Assembly: GCA_951812645.1 (NCBI GenBank)
Contig: CATOSM010000001.1
Span: 785,560 to 849,559, forward strand
Direction of reading: 5' to 3'
Length of the DNA stretch: 64,000 nucleotides
Origin: an uncultured Candidatus Nitrosopumilus sp.
GTDB lineage: Archaea > Thermoproteota > Nitrososphaeria > Nitrososphaerales > Nitrosopumilaceae
The notes under the pieces are model-generated. The model had not been told where the DNA came from. It saw only the letters and a program-made list of their open reading frames with translations, and made no database searches. Made by a program: the position numbers and the translations under genes. Below are positions 32,621-40,987 of the stretch, piece after piece. The stretch's first letter is position 1. Every line of letters starts with the position of its first letter.

Positions 32621-33058
32621 CTATCTCCTTGGTTTTTCCTTCTTTCCGATTACTAACTCATGTAATGCAGTACCATTGACTTTGAAAACTTTGAATCTAA
32701 CCCCGGGAATATCTCCCATTGCGCCGCCTTGAGTAGCACCCATTCCTTGAATGTGAACCTCATCGTGTTCGTCAATGAAATTCATTGCGCCGTCTCGTGG
32801 CAAGAATGCAGTGACGGTTTTTCCGTTTTTAATCAATTGAACCCGAACACATTTTCTGATAGCAGAGTTTGGCTGCTTTGCTGCAACACCCACTTTTTCT
32901 AAAACAATACCCCTAGCCTGGGGGGCCCCTGCAAGAGGATCAGCTTTCTTATCAATCCCTAATTTTCTCCGTTTGAAAGTGGAGATTGCCCATCTCTGTT
33001 TCTTCTTTTTAATCGTAAGAACCCTGCCAGCAAATAATCCAAGTGGAGATTTCCTCAC
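32621..33058 (-). CDS. rps12: 30S ribosomal protein uS12
   Basis: Decoding-centre protein. 145 aa, archaeal/eukaryotic S23-like form. Conserved motifs are [52 protein letters not shown] and the loop [25 protein letters not shown]. It starts 3 bp after the NusA-like gene and ends 2 bp before uS7. Confidence 0.97.
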   Translation of the reverse strand: MRKSPLGLFAGRVLTIKKKKQRWAISTFKRRKLGIDKKADPLAGAPQARGIVLEKVGVAAKQPNSAIRKCVRVQLIKNGKTVTAFLPRDGAMNFIDEHDEVHIQGMGATQGGAMGDIPGVRFKVFKVNGTALHELVIGKKEKPRR

Positions 33059-33061
33059 ATC

Positions 33062-33526
33062 CTACATCTCCAAAGTTGCCCGTTCAGGACTATTAATCAA
33101 TACGCTGCTAATATCAAAATATCGTTTTGCAAGCAATCTTGCCTTCTCTGCATTTCTGCCTTCTCTTCCAACTACAATGCCCTTCTTTCTCGGATCTACC
33201 ACCACTATCGCCTGCTTTGTCCCGTCAGGTCGTTTATTTATTTTTACTTCAGAAATTAGCTTCGAATTAAGTAAATTGGACAAAAATTTTGCAGGATCTT
33301 CGTCGAATTCAACCAATTCGACATTTCTCTTAACAATATTTTGTAAGGACTTGATGTGGATGCCACCCTTGCCAATTGCAAGACCCATTTTACCAGTATT
33401 AACTACAAAAATTACCCTATCTTGCTTTTCATCTTCCACACAATCACGAGCAGTTGCACCAGTTACGTTCTGAAATAGCGACATCATTCGCATTTGATCA
33501 GTCGTGAGTTTAATTGATTGTGTCAT
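33062..33526 (-). CDS. nusA: NusA-like KH-domain transcription factor
   Basis: 154 aa with two KH domains: DRVIFVVNTGKMGLAIGKGGIHIKSLQNIVKRNVELVEF (GKGG loop) and KQAIVVVDPRKKGIVVGREGRNAEKARLLAKRYFDISSV (GREG loop). Archaeal NusA homologues are this short form lacking the bacterial N-terminal polymerase-binding domain. The position between eL30 and uS12 is the normal archaeal gene order. Confidence 0.94.
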   Translation of the reverse strand: MTQSIKLTTDQMRMMSLFQNVTGATARDCVEDEKQDRVIFVVNTGKMGLAIGKGGIHIKSLQNIVKRNVELVEFDEDPAKFLSNLLNSKLISEVKINKRPDGTKQAIVVVDPRKKGIVVGREGRNAEKARLLAKRYFDISSVLINSPERATLEM

Positions 33527-33590
33527 TAGAAATCCTTTTTATCTCCGAACAAAAAAGGTCTCATTTAAACCTACATTAAAGGAATTATGG

Positions 33591-33914
33591 TTAATCATTT
33601 TTTTCCTCAGCCTCTGTATCTTTTACAATTGATTTGATGCTAGCATCGTCTAGAGATGTAAATGAAATTGTTGAAATTCTAAATTGTAAGCCGCATAGTC
33701 TGCCTAATGCGACTGAGGTTCCTTGAAAGTTTACTAAGGGTATTTTTTCTTTTTTTGCGTCAGATTCAATTTGCACAATCATGCCTTTTTTAATGGATTG
33801 AGACAATACGATTAGCTTGGAATTTTTTAAAGAGTTTAAAACTTGTTTGGTGCCCATTGTCAGCCTATCCTCTTTTCGGGCATCACGCAATGATTTTTCA
33901 AGTATCTTACTCAT
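33591..33914 (-). CDS. rpl30e: 50S ribosomal protein eL30
   Basis: 107 aa of the L7Ae/L30e fold. The core is SLRDARKEDRLTMGTKQVLNSLKNSKLIVLSQSIKKGMIVQIESDAKKEKIPLVNFQGTSVALGRLCGLQFRISTISF, with a short acidic C-terminal tail (EAEEKND). It heads the eL30-NusA-uS12-uS7 block. In many archaea this block directly follows rpoA, but here the rpo operon is 7 kb away with an accessory island between. Confidence 0.92.
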   Translation of the reverse strand: MSKILEKSLRDARKEDRLTMGTKQVLNSLKNSKLIVLSQSIKKGMIVQIESDAKKEKIPLVNFQGTSVALGRLCGLQFRISTISFTSLDDASIKSIVKDTEAEEKND

Positions 33915-34112
33915 GTTTTTCCTTAAGACGATCGTCTTGTCAGGGCCTTATAGGTTTATTGAAAAATTGTGCACAATATGTCATAAAATCAGTTTAGGAA
34001 ACTAAAGAGAGTGATTATTAAATAGAAATTAGCATTTTTTACTCCTGTGTCAGGATGCGTATTGGGAATTACCCCTGCATTTTCTACTTTGGGCACGCAG
34101 AAATTATTCCTT

Positions 34113-35285
34113 TCAAGGGATTGCAATCATCGTAGATGCAGGTGAAGATAGAGCTATGGGATCATTAATCGAATTCCAAACAAAGGTTTGTACTTCATAG
34201 ACTCCTGATTTTTTAGGAATCCAAGATTGATAAACGTCTAGGACTTGATTGGCAGGGATTTCTACCTGAATCCAAGAAAGGGAATCAACGGTATTTTCGT
34301 CATTTTTTACTTGAAACATGTACACAAATTTTTGTTTAAAGTTATGTTCGTTGGATAGTGTTCCAACTATCTGCATTTGGGAATTTGGTGAAAAAGATTC
34401 TAGAGAATTACCAAGCCCATAAGTAATTGGAGGATTTTTGATTCTCCCAATTGGAAGAGCAGAAGAATCAACTCTTGCCAAAGTTTCAATTTCCAAATTG
34501 TCGGATTTTGAATAAGGCTTTGGTAGTGTGTAATCGTCATATTTTGCAAAAATAGCATCGCCGGGTACAGAATGGAGTCTGTTTCCACTGGAGGGGGAAT
34601 TTTCAGATAAAGAAACAACTGCAATAAAAGATCCTGAACTTTCAGAGGTCTCTACAGCATTAACTTCAATTCCTGCAACATCAGAGTCTGAAAAAATTTG
34701 TATCGGAATGTTATCCATGGCCTCAGGGTTTAGATTCATATCAACATCAACCACATTTACCGTTACGGGGTTTTCAAATGAGAAAAGATCTTCTGTAAAA
34801 TTGATTGTTCCAACATTCCAACTTACAGGGACTGATTCAACCAGCACAACGCCGTCTGCAAACTCAAAAGAGACGGTTATGGCAGAATCCCTATCAGCTT
34901 CTAAAAATCCACTAGTAGGGCCAGATCCAAAAGTTCTAGGATTGGTATCAAAATCCCTATCACCGTCAGCATCATGTGCAAAGCCAGTCAGAATTACCTC
35001 GGCAGTAAAAACTCCAGAGTTTGCATCGGTTTCAGTAAATTTGTACGGCCCTAGAGAATGTTCAGACGTTGAAATTTTGATTGGATGTGTGTTAGAGTCT
35101 CCAATAGAATCAATCAAATGTTTACTGGTATTCCAACTTGGAGCAACGATAGTTATTTTCATTTTATCAGTCCATGAATAAACGGGTTTGTCAGTAAAAA
35201 TTGGAGAGTAAGGATTACCATAATCAGGACCGGATTGACCAAATGCAGGTAAAAGAACAAGTGAGAACAGCAAAAGATGCAGCAT
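34113..35285 (-). CDS. Secreted beta-rich protein of unknown function
   Basis: 390 aa. Signal peptide MLHLLLFSLVLLPAFGQ, then SGPDYGNPYSPIFTDKPVYSWTDKMKITIVAPSWN. The rest is beta-rich with repeated patterns of the type ETDANSGVFTAEVILTG and ETSESSGSFIAVVSLSE, each followed by a D-rich turn, suggesting two or three Ig-like or calcium-binding modules. The C-terminal 110 residues resemble another Ig-like domain (SLSWIQVEIPANQVLDVYQSWIPKKSGVYEVQTFVW). No membrane anchor or sorting signal is seen. Probably extracellular; role unknown. Confidence 0.75.
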   Translation of the reverse strand: MLHLLLFSLVLLPAFGQSGPDYGNPYSPIFTDKPVYSWTDKMKITIVAPSWNTSKHLIDSIGDSNTHPIKISTSEHSLGPYKFTETDANSGVFTAEVILTGFAHDADGDRDFDTNPRTFGSGPTSGFLEADRDSAITVSFEFADGVVLVESVPVSWNVGTINFTEDLFSFENPVTVNVVDVDMNLNPEAMDNIPIQIFSDSDVAGIEVNAVETSESSGSFIAVVSLSENSPSSGNRLHSVPGDAIFAKYDDYTLPKPYSKSDNLEIETLARVDSSALPIGRIKNPPITYGLGNSLESFSPNSQMQIVGTLSNEHNFKQKFVYMFQVKNDENTVDSLSWIQVEIPANQVLDVYQSWIPKKSGVYEVQTFVWNSINDPIALSSPASTMIAIP

Positions 35286-35330
35286 GCTAAAAATTAGGAA
35301 TCAATGAATTTAATGTTTGATGGACGATTT

Positions 35331-35561
35331 CTATGATTCCTCATCAGGCAGTGATACTGCTAAAATATTATCCCCACGAAGTAAGATTTTACCAAGTTTT
35401 TCATGTTTCTCTTCGGAAACGTCTTCAGCATCATCCAGAGCAAGATTCATGTGGATATCAAAATCTTTTAGAACGCCCTGTACAGTCTTAGTGTTCCTTA
35501 AACGAAGTAAGACGACCTTATTTTTACTGTTATTCATCAATGTAGAAATTTCGTCAGCCAT
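35331..35561 (-). CDS. lsm: Lsm/Sm-like archaeal protein
   Basis: 76 aa with both Sm motifs: Sm1 in NKVVLLRLRNTKTVQGVLKDFDIHMNLALDDAEDV and Sm2 in LGKILLRGDNILAVSLPDEES (the RGDNI signature). Archaeal Lsm proteins form heptameric rings that bind U-rich RNA. It lies 45 bp upstream of the secreted protein gene. The 292 bp between it and the next remnant (35562-35853) show no gene or RNA I can support. Confidence 0.93.
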   Translation of the reverse strand: MADEISTLMNNSKNKVVLLRLRNTKTVQGVLKDFDIHMNLALDDAEDVSEEKHEKLGKILLRGDNILAVSLPDEES

Positions 35562-35853
35562 GATTACCGCCTGTTCTTATCTTTTCTTGCTTGCATGTGC
35601 AAGTCAGTAGTTTTCATTGATTTGTAGAATGAAATGTGTAAGGAATTAAGCAATTATTGTTCAATTTCAACCTGATTGGGCCATATTTAGGCATTTTCAA
35701 ATGTACGCACCAACAAAATCAGGTTATATCAGCATCTGTAGCATGCATGTAAAATACACCCCTTAATTGATAGCGATATTTTTTGAATGAATTTTTCATT
35801 TTTGGAAGATTATCCTTCTTAGATTCTAGTGAAATGAATTTTTTCCATCAGGT

Positions 35854-36452
35854 CTACAAATTGAGAAAGATCATAGGATGGGGGAGGCAGTTTTTTCCCC
35901 TTGCAGGACTGCCAGATGGATGGCCAATCCCATGTGAAGAAAAGTGCCTGCAAAAGAAATCAATGTCCAAAGGGCAGCGAATAGTTCGTCTTTTCCTATT
36001 TCCGGTAAATAGTACTTCGCCATCAGATTTCCGAACACGGACAGTTCTTGTCTTAGATCTTGACAAAAGATTTGTCAACAGATGATGCGTCATATGTGCA
36101 TCAACAGCATAGGATCTTCCCAGTATTGCAGACTGTTCTTGAATAAATTCCAAATGCGTTGAAAATGGAGATAAAAAATAAAACACGTTTAGTGGGGGAA
36201 ATAATCTTCTCAAAACGCCTATTGGGTTAGTCAATTTTGAATTTTGCGTGGTTTGCATCAAATTCTTCAGGTCGTTTGAATTGCAATTGCACATCCACGT
36301 GGTAATCCATGCAGAATGTCGTCACATCCCACAGATTCCTCCAAAATCTGTGACGGTGATAAAATCGTGGTTTGTCTACGAGTTCTTTCTTCAAGACAGT
36401 TTGCCAGATGTCTTAGAATGTTAACTTCGATTGATTTTTCAGTATTACGCAT
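35854..36452 (-). pseudogene. Broken gene of the decayed GHKL/MTase/Vsr operon (unknown family)
   Basis: Starting from ATG 36452, one frame encodes SIEVNILRHLANCLEERTRRQTTILSPSQILEESVGCDDILHGLPRGCAIAIQ. A shifted frame continues FKRPEEFDANHAKFKID, and another shift leads into 35854-36294 (GVLRRLFPPLNVFYFLSPFSTHLEFIQEQSAILGRSYAVDAH...). The joined product reads like one globular protein of about 200 aa. No family recognised. It starts 7 bp after the stop of the IS-interrupted gene, so both belonged to one transcript. Confidence 0.5.
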
Positions 36453-36458
36453 GTAACA

Positions 36459-37441
36459 TCACCAAATTGAGTCGGACTTGCTTTTTCGTTTTTTGGGTTT
36501 GCCAGAACCCCAGATAGAGTCAACAGATTTTGAATTTTTTGCTTTTTCCCATCTTCCAGAAAAAATATTGTGTTCCAATCTGTTTCCATGTTTATCTTCA
36601 GTTCGTGATTCTGTACCATACTCAGCATCAGCATATCCTCTAACATGCAAATTACGAGTTTCTTTTGTTTTGTAAAAAGGGGGATTTATTTCGTTTAAAC
36701 CCCCCCAAGGGATTTTACGAGTTTTTCCAGTCCAATCAGTTTGGGTCTCAACAAAATTCTTACCGCGGTGTTTACGTCCAATATTTACAACTCATCCTAA
36801 AACCCTTCAATACATCATGATGCATGCCAGGCAGACAAATCCAAGACAGCCATCACGCTTCCTTTCGTATCTGATTGCAGTCCTGTGAGATCCACGCTTG
36901 AGCCATGCAAGAAATCGTTCTGCAACAAATCCTGTCTTGCCATGGAGGAACCTGCAGGTATCTTTTGCAGATTGATTCTGTCTTGTTTGCGTGCTGATTT
37001 GATTGCACATCTGAGAATCCTTTTCCAATCTCCTTTTTGCCGCCGTTTGCGCAATCTTGGATTGGCAGCTGAACCATCACCGAATGTCTTTGGCATCTCA
37101 CTCCGCCTGCATCCAGGCACCAAAACGCAGATGATTCCACTGGGTATCATAATGTCATTGCTGCGTGGACGCCCCGTCTGGCTGGTCTTGGAATGTGCGG
37201 TTTTATGGCATCCAATTGCTTGTTGATTCTCGAAATTGCATGGGATTACCCTGGACTGCATTATTCAAAGATCCAGCTGATCCCCGAATATTGTCCAAAT
37301 GGCTAGTTTTAGGACGAGTTGTTAACAAAAATTTATCACGTCGGAACTGATCCTCCCCATCTTTTCCAGATTGACGGATTTTTCTCATTCGTTCTCTATT
37401 TGACGCACTGAATTTTTTCTAAAAATATCAAACAAGCCCAT
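36459..37441 (-). pseudogene. Unknown gene interrupted by an IS5-family element
   Basis: The two halves flank the element at 36788-37321. Upstream half: MGLFDIFRKNSVRQIENE from ATG 37441, then after an ATGA-type frame change MRKIRQSGKDGEDQFRRDKFLL. Downstream half: NIGRKHRGKNFVETQTDWTGKTRKIPWGGLNEINPPF...RNLHVRGYADAEYGTESRTEDKHGNRLEHNIFSGRW...KSDSIW and a stop at 36459. Removing the element and one copy of its 3-bp duplication joins DKFLL to NIGRK exactly in frame. The repaired protein is about 130-150 aa, basic and Trp-rich. Function unknown. Confidence 0.65.
36788..37321 (-). mobile_element. IS5-family element, internally deleted, with 3-bp target duplication
   Basis: 534 bp bounded by CAACTCATCCTAAAAC (36788) and GTTTTAGGACGAGTTG (ending 37321). 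TTA lies on both sides (36785-36787 and 37322-37324), the TNA-type duplication of some IS5 subgroups. The minus-strand transposase is degenerate (SQTGRPRSNDIMIPSGIICVLVPGCRRSEMPKTFGDGSAANPRLRK... then DLLQNDFLHGS). The central DDE part is missing. The outer left sequence resembles the element at 50763 more than the one at 37647. Confidence 0.85.
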
Positions 37442-37646
37442 GCCTTTCATTATTTTGTATTAACTTAAGCATGTTGGAAAAAAAATTAGAGATCCCAGTT
37501 GCTATCCATACAATATCGATTGCCATTGGAATCCACATCTTGCATATCTTTTGAATGGCTACAATTTAGAATCAATTCTTTTCTAACTGGTTCTAGATTT
37601 GCAATAATTGTTTTATCTGTGTCAAGAAGGATTTTACCCATACCGT

Positions 37647-38521
37647 CAATCCATCCTAAAACAGATCATTTTGTAAACGATTCGTGACAATCGGGATCCA
37701 AGAATGACCATGCCGATGCATCCTTCATGGTTCACAAAGAGATGTCAGGCATGCAATGGAACGGTTCTATCACATCTGCCAAAGCCTGCAAAAACCGGAA
37801 GGCCAGGATGCAATGACAGAAATACAGTCAGCGGAACATTGTTTGTCCTAACAACCGGCTGCAGGTGGCAGGCATGCCGGACAGATACGGCTCAAAATCC
37901 ACCGCGCATCTGAGATTCTCAGGACTGCGGCAAAAGGGAATATGGAAAGGGATTCTGTCAGGACTGATCAAATCCGCACACAGACAGGGAAAAATCAGCC
38001 TGCAAAAAATTTCAATTGGTTCATCGTCAGTTGCCGCCAAAAAAGGGGGGACAAAATAGGATATGACGGGTTCAGGAGGATCCTGGGCACAAAGATTCAC
38101 GCTGCGGTAGACGGGACAGGACTGCCAATCCCAATCAGGTCCAGCCCTGCAAATGTCCATGACAGTACGAAATTCATTGATGTGTTAGAGAACATCTCAG
38201 AACTTGCAGGTGATGGTTTGATACGGCAGATCATCTCAGTGTATGCCGACAGGGGATGCGATGCGGCATGCATCGGAAGCTATCTGGGATCCCATGGGAT
38301 TGACTGTTGCATTCCATACAAAAAGAACTCAAGGAACGTTGCACGAAACAGGAATCAAAAGCATCATGGCAAGACAGGGTTTGTCGTAGAGCGGTTCCTT
38401 GCCTGGCCCAGGTGCGGGCTTCACGGGACGGCAGTCAGATGCGAAGGGAACTGTGACAACTGTCTTGGATTTGTGTATCTGGCATGCATCATGATGCATT
38501 GGAGGGTTTTAGGATAAGTTC
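37647..38521 (+). mobile_element. IS5-family insertion sequence, near full length
   Basis: About 875 bp. Ends CAATCCATCCTAAAAC and GTTTTAGGATAAGTTC are imperfect inverted repeats. Its flanks support a 3-bp TGA duplication (TNA type, in the orientation of the interrupted gene). It carries a plus-strand DDE transposase in two frames joined at an A6G6 run (38039-38050). One further frameshift near 37870 spoils the first part. Confidence 0.85.
37704..38517 (+). pseudogene. IS5-family DDE transposase, frameshifted
   Basis: First part: SHLPKPAKTGRPGCNDRNTVSGTLFVLTTGCRWQ. The frame breaks near 37870 and resumes MPDRYGSKSTAHLRFSGLRQKGIWKGILSGLIKSAHRQGKISLQKISIGSSS. A -1 shift at AAAAAAGGGGGG (38039) would lead into KRGDKIGYDGFRRILGTKIHAAVDGTGLPIPIRSSPANVHDS (first catalytic Asp) and GFVVERFLAWPRCGLH (Glu of the DDE). 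The first break is a real lesion. The second is at the position expected for programmed frameshifting in IS5 relatives. Confidence 0.8.
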
Positions 38522-38700
38522 ATCAAGTTTCAGTTTAAAGACAGAGTCTGATTCGGGAAAGAAATCACGGCCTGCCTTTTGGATGTGCCAATAGCGGTGT
38601 CGTGCCTCGGGTTTCTTCAAAAGTCGCGAGTATTCTTCAGGCATCTGATTAGACATGTACAAGTCTTTTTCTTTTCTTCGGTCAAAATATTTTATCAGGA

Positions 38701-39096
38701 TTACCGCATAAAGCGAATTATTTTGTTCAGACATACAAGAGGCCTCTTTTGAATGTCATGCTCCCACAAACGAATAACAGAATATCCATCACGCCTTAAT
38801 TTTCTTGAGATTCTTTTGTCACGTCTCATGTTTCCCTCGATTTTGTCTTTCCAGAATTTTTTTCGGGGCTTTTTCTTTTTTTCGTATTGAAAGCCATGCC
38901 AAAAATCACCATCACAAAAAATCAACGTCTTTTTGCCGACAAGAAAGTCGGGGTTTCCAAACATTTTTGGGTGCTGTTTGAATTTAATTTTGCTAGAACG
39001 AAGAAGTGCCTTCATCTTATTTTCTATGCCGGTATCCTTTCCGCGGATTCGTGACATTACCCAGCTTCGTTTTTCCGGAGAAAAAATATCTGTCAT
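38701..39096 (-). CDS. vsr: Very short patch repair (Vsr-type) endonuclease
   Basis: 131 aa. Family motifs: FSPEKRSWVMSRIRGKDTGIE at the N-terminus, NPDFLVGKKTLIFCDGDFWHGFQYE (catalytic Asp and zinc/active-site region) and FWKDKIEGNMRRDKRISRKLRRDGYSVIRLWEHDI. Vsr nicks the T of T:G mismatches arising from deaminated 5-methylcytosine and is usually encoded beside a C5 methylase, as here. The frame is intact while every neighbour in the operon is broken, so it may be the last survivor or simply not yet hit. Confidence 0.93.
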   Translation of the reverse strand: MTDIFSPEKRSWVMSRIRGKDTGIENKMKALLRSSKIKFKQHPKMFGNPDFLVGKKTLIFCDGDFWHGFQYEKKKKPRKKFWKDKIEGNMRRDKRISRKLRRDGYSVIRLWEHDIQKRPLVCLNKIIRFMR

Positions 39097-39102
39097 GTAA
39101 TT

Positions 39103-39693
39103 TTAGTCTGCAAGTATTCTTTTTAGATGTTTTCCTATTGCCATTGCCAAAAGCGGTGGAACAGCATTTCCAATCTGTTTGAACTGTGCAGAGCGAGAAC
39201 CTGAAAAAACAAACGGGTCTGGAAAGCTCTGCAGTCAGGCTGCCTCTCTGACAGAAACTGTTCGGTTCTGCGTGGGATGTATGTACATGTAACCGTCCTT
39301 GGAAAGATGAGACACGACAGTCCAAGAAGGTTCTTTGTTTGATAGTCTCCTCCATTTGTCATTGAAGGATTCGTTACTGTAACCGATCTCATCCCTGTCA
39401 GATTTTGAAGGTTGGGACCATTTTCCACCCTGCTTCATATTCTTGAAAACTCCAATTTCCATCTCCCTGTGCCATCTTGTGATGTTATTATGCAATTTCT
39501 TTTGTTTTCCACGAGACCATTTTTGGAATTCACGTTCTGGGGATTTTCTGTATTTCCTAACAGAGTCCTTAATCTTGAGATTTTTTGCGGGAGGTTGCAA
39601 TGCGGGAAGATCACAGATTGCATCACCCATTGTCACACAGTCTTCCGCAGCAACAAGTGATGCTCTATCAAGATCTGACTTTGGAAAATGGTT
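39103..39693 (-). pseudogene. C5 cytosine DNA methyltransferase, C-terminal half only
   Basis: Readable segments: VTMGDAICDLPALQPPAK, PSWTVVSHLSKDGYMYIHPTQNRTVSVREAA, and after an in-frame [46 protein letters not shown]. These are the target-recognition region and conserved motifs IX and X of C5 methylases. The cofactor motif (FxGxG), the PCQ catalytic loop and ENV are absent. The TGA sits where the family has Arg in REAARLQSFPD. Upstream, the frame runs without a break into a GHKL ATPase sequence, so a deletion has fused the two genes. The methylase cannot be active. Confidence 0.85.
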
Positions 39694-40656
39694 CATCCAT
39701 GCACCGTCACGATGAAGGAACATGCCATAATTCCGTTTTAGAGATGACTCGAGTTTCTCAGTCCCGATTCGGTTATCATAATAGGTTTCAAGAATGGAGG
39801 GTTTTTCTTTTCCAGGAGCCCTTGGAAAATGAAAGATATCAGCTGAAAATGGACCAACTGTTGCACCGTCACATATTCCAGGAACAACCTGTTCCTGCCA
39901 AGTTCCCTTCTTCCCCACCTGTGTAAGGATGGAGACTTTGAGTTTGTTGTTTGCAAATGTTGCATCAAGTTTGAAAGGAGCGTTGTTAGTAATTCGTTCT
40001 CTGAGTTCTGCATAAATTTTTTCCAATAACTACACCGTCCTCCCTCTCAACATTTACTACAATCTTGACGTCACCAAAAATTTCGTCGGAAATTGGAATG
40101 CTGAGTTCCACTTTTAGCTCATTGATTTTTTTGGTGTCCATTTTGATTTCAAGCCGCTTATTTCCAACGTAAGACCACTTTCCATACCATCTGAACTGCC
40201 AGCCTCTACAGTAAATGTAATCTTGTCAACTGCTATTCCGGGCTTTTCGAAAACGGACCAATCAAAAGTCATATTGGCTCTTTGTTTGCCTTTTACAGAA
40301 ATCAGGTCAGTCTTACTACCCAACTTCTGACAAGCCGTTATTCCCATTCCCATCTCACCCCAGACGGGTTTTCCGTTTTTTGTTTTATCACTGTACAAGC
40401 AAGAACCAGTTCCAAGCACCATCCATTTTTCCTTTACATCATTCTCAGACATCCCGTTGCAGTTATCACAAGCCCCTATCTTGGCAGCATCTTTTTTATC
40501 GATATTTTTGAGGCGGATTGTAACCTCTTTTGCATTGGCATCACGGGAATTCTTGATTAGCTCAAACAGGGCGGTTATGTCAGAAGTGATCGCCTTGCCA
40601 CCAAAATAATCCATTGTCCTTCCGGCAAATGAAAACCCCCAGTCATCCTTCATCAT
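39694..40656 (-). pseudogene. GHKL (Hsp90/MORC-like) ATPase, frameshifted and truncated
   Basis: From ATG 40656: MKDDWGFSFAGRTMDYFGGKAITSDITALFELIKNSRDANAKEVTIRL (Bergerat N-box), DNCNGMSENDVKEKWMVLGTGS (G1 box, with Cys where Gly is usual) and GEMGMGITACQKLG (G2 box). At a T7 run (40126-40132) the frame shifts to INELKVELSIPISDEIFGDVKIVVNVEREDGVVIGK. At an A-run near 40015 it shifts back to KIYAELRERITNNAPFKLDATF...GPFSADIFHFPRAPGK...TYYDNRIGTEKLESSLKRNYGMFLHRDGAWM. The C-terminal remainder is lost in the fusion to the methylase. Confidence 0.8.
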
Positions 40657-40744
40657 AGATCATTCATGATTACACACCAGAATGTTAGGGGATCATAAAA
40701 TATCGCTTTGACATAAAATTTTATTCTTCCATTCCAGTCAGAAT

Positions 40745-40987
40745 TTATTTTGGTTCAGTAATAGAATTCAAGAAAGATATTTCATTTTGCCGTATTTTTG
40801 AGCGTGCTAATGCATCAATTACGACACAGGGCATGATGGAGGGAGTCTCGGCACTTTCTGAACCAATGGTCGCAACCCAGTCAACCGTATCGGTGTCCTT
40901 TAGAATTGTAGTCACCTTTTCACGAGTCGGGGGCTTGCCTTGAACACAGAATTTTGGTCTAGTTATTTGTGATAAGCGTTGCGCAAA
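40745..40987 (-). other. Open frame directly behind and in frame with rpoA, no start codon
   Basis: Immediately after the rpoA TGA the same frame stays open for 81 codons: FAQRLSQITRPKFCVQGKPPTREKVTTILKDTDTVDWVATIGSESAETPSIMPCVVIDALARSK..., ending at 40745. Composition is protein-like, but no ATG, GTG or TTG occurs near its beginning. It could be a remnant whose start was lost, or a readthrough tail. The remaining gap up to the GHKL remnant (40657-40744) shows nothing further. Confidence 0.3.

Larger units (their letters stand above)
37486..38734 (-). pseudogene. Unknown gene downstream of vsr, interrupted by an IS5-family element
   Basis: Upstream part (38522-38734): the likely start is ATG 38656 (MSNQMPEEYSRLLKKPEARHRYWHIQKAGRDFFPESDSVFKLKLD) or 38734. 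Downstream part (37486-37646): GMGKILLDTDKTIIANLEPVRKELILNCSHSKDMQDVDSNGNRYCMDSNWDL. Deleting the element plus one TCA/TGA copy fuses KLKLD-D-GMGKILL in frame. The product would be about 100-125 aa. Its place directly after vsr and the methylase suggests a restriction-system subunit, but I recognise no nuclease motif. Confidence 0.6.

Noticed and set aside
34020..34112. Short minus-strand frame downstream of the secreted protein gene (THPDTGVKNANFY...)
   Set aside because: About 35 codons with a GTG start only and no recognisable features; too little to call a gene.
35562..35853. A hidden gene or attachment site between the Lsm gene and the decayed operon
   Set aside because: No open frame with protein-like composition, no tRNA fragment and no terminal repeats were found.
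36885..37226. Plus-strand frame of 113 codons inside the truncated IS element
   Set aside because: It is antisense to the recognisable transposase remnant and has no family features of its own.
39412..39926. Several overlapping plus-strand frames opposite the methylase and GHKL remnants
   Set aside because: The minus strand carries recognisable ATPase and methylase motifs here; the plus frames are Cys/Phe-rich antisense readings.
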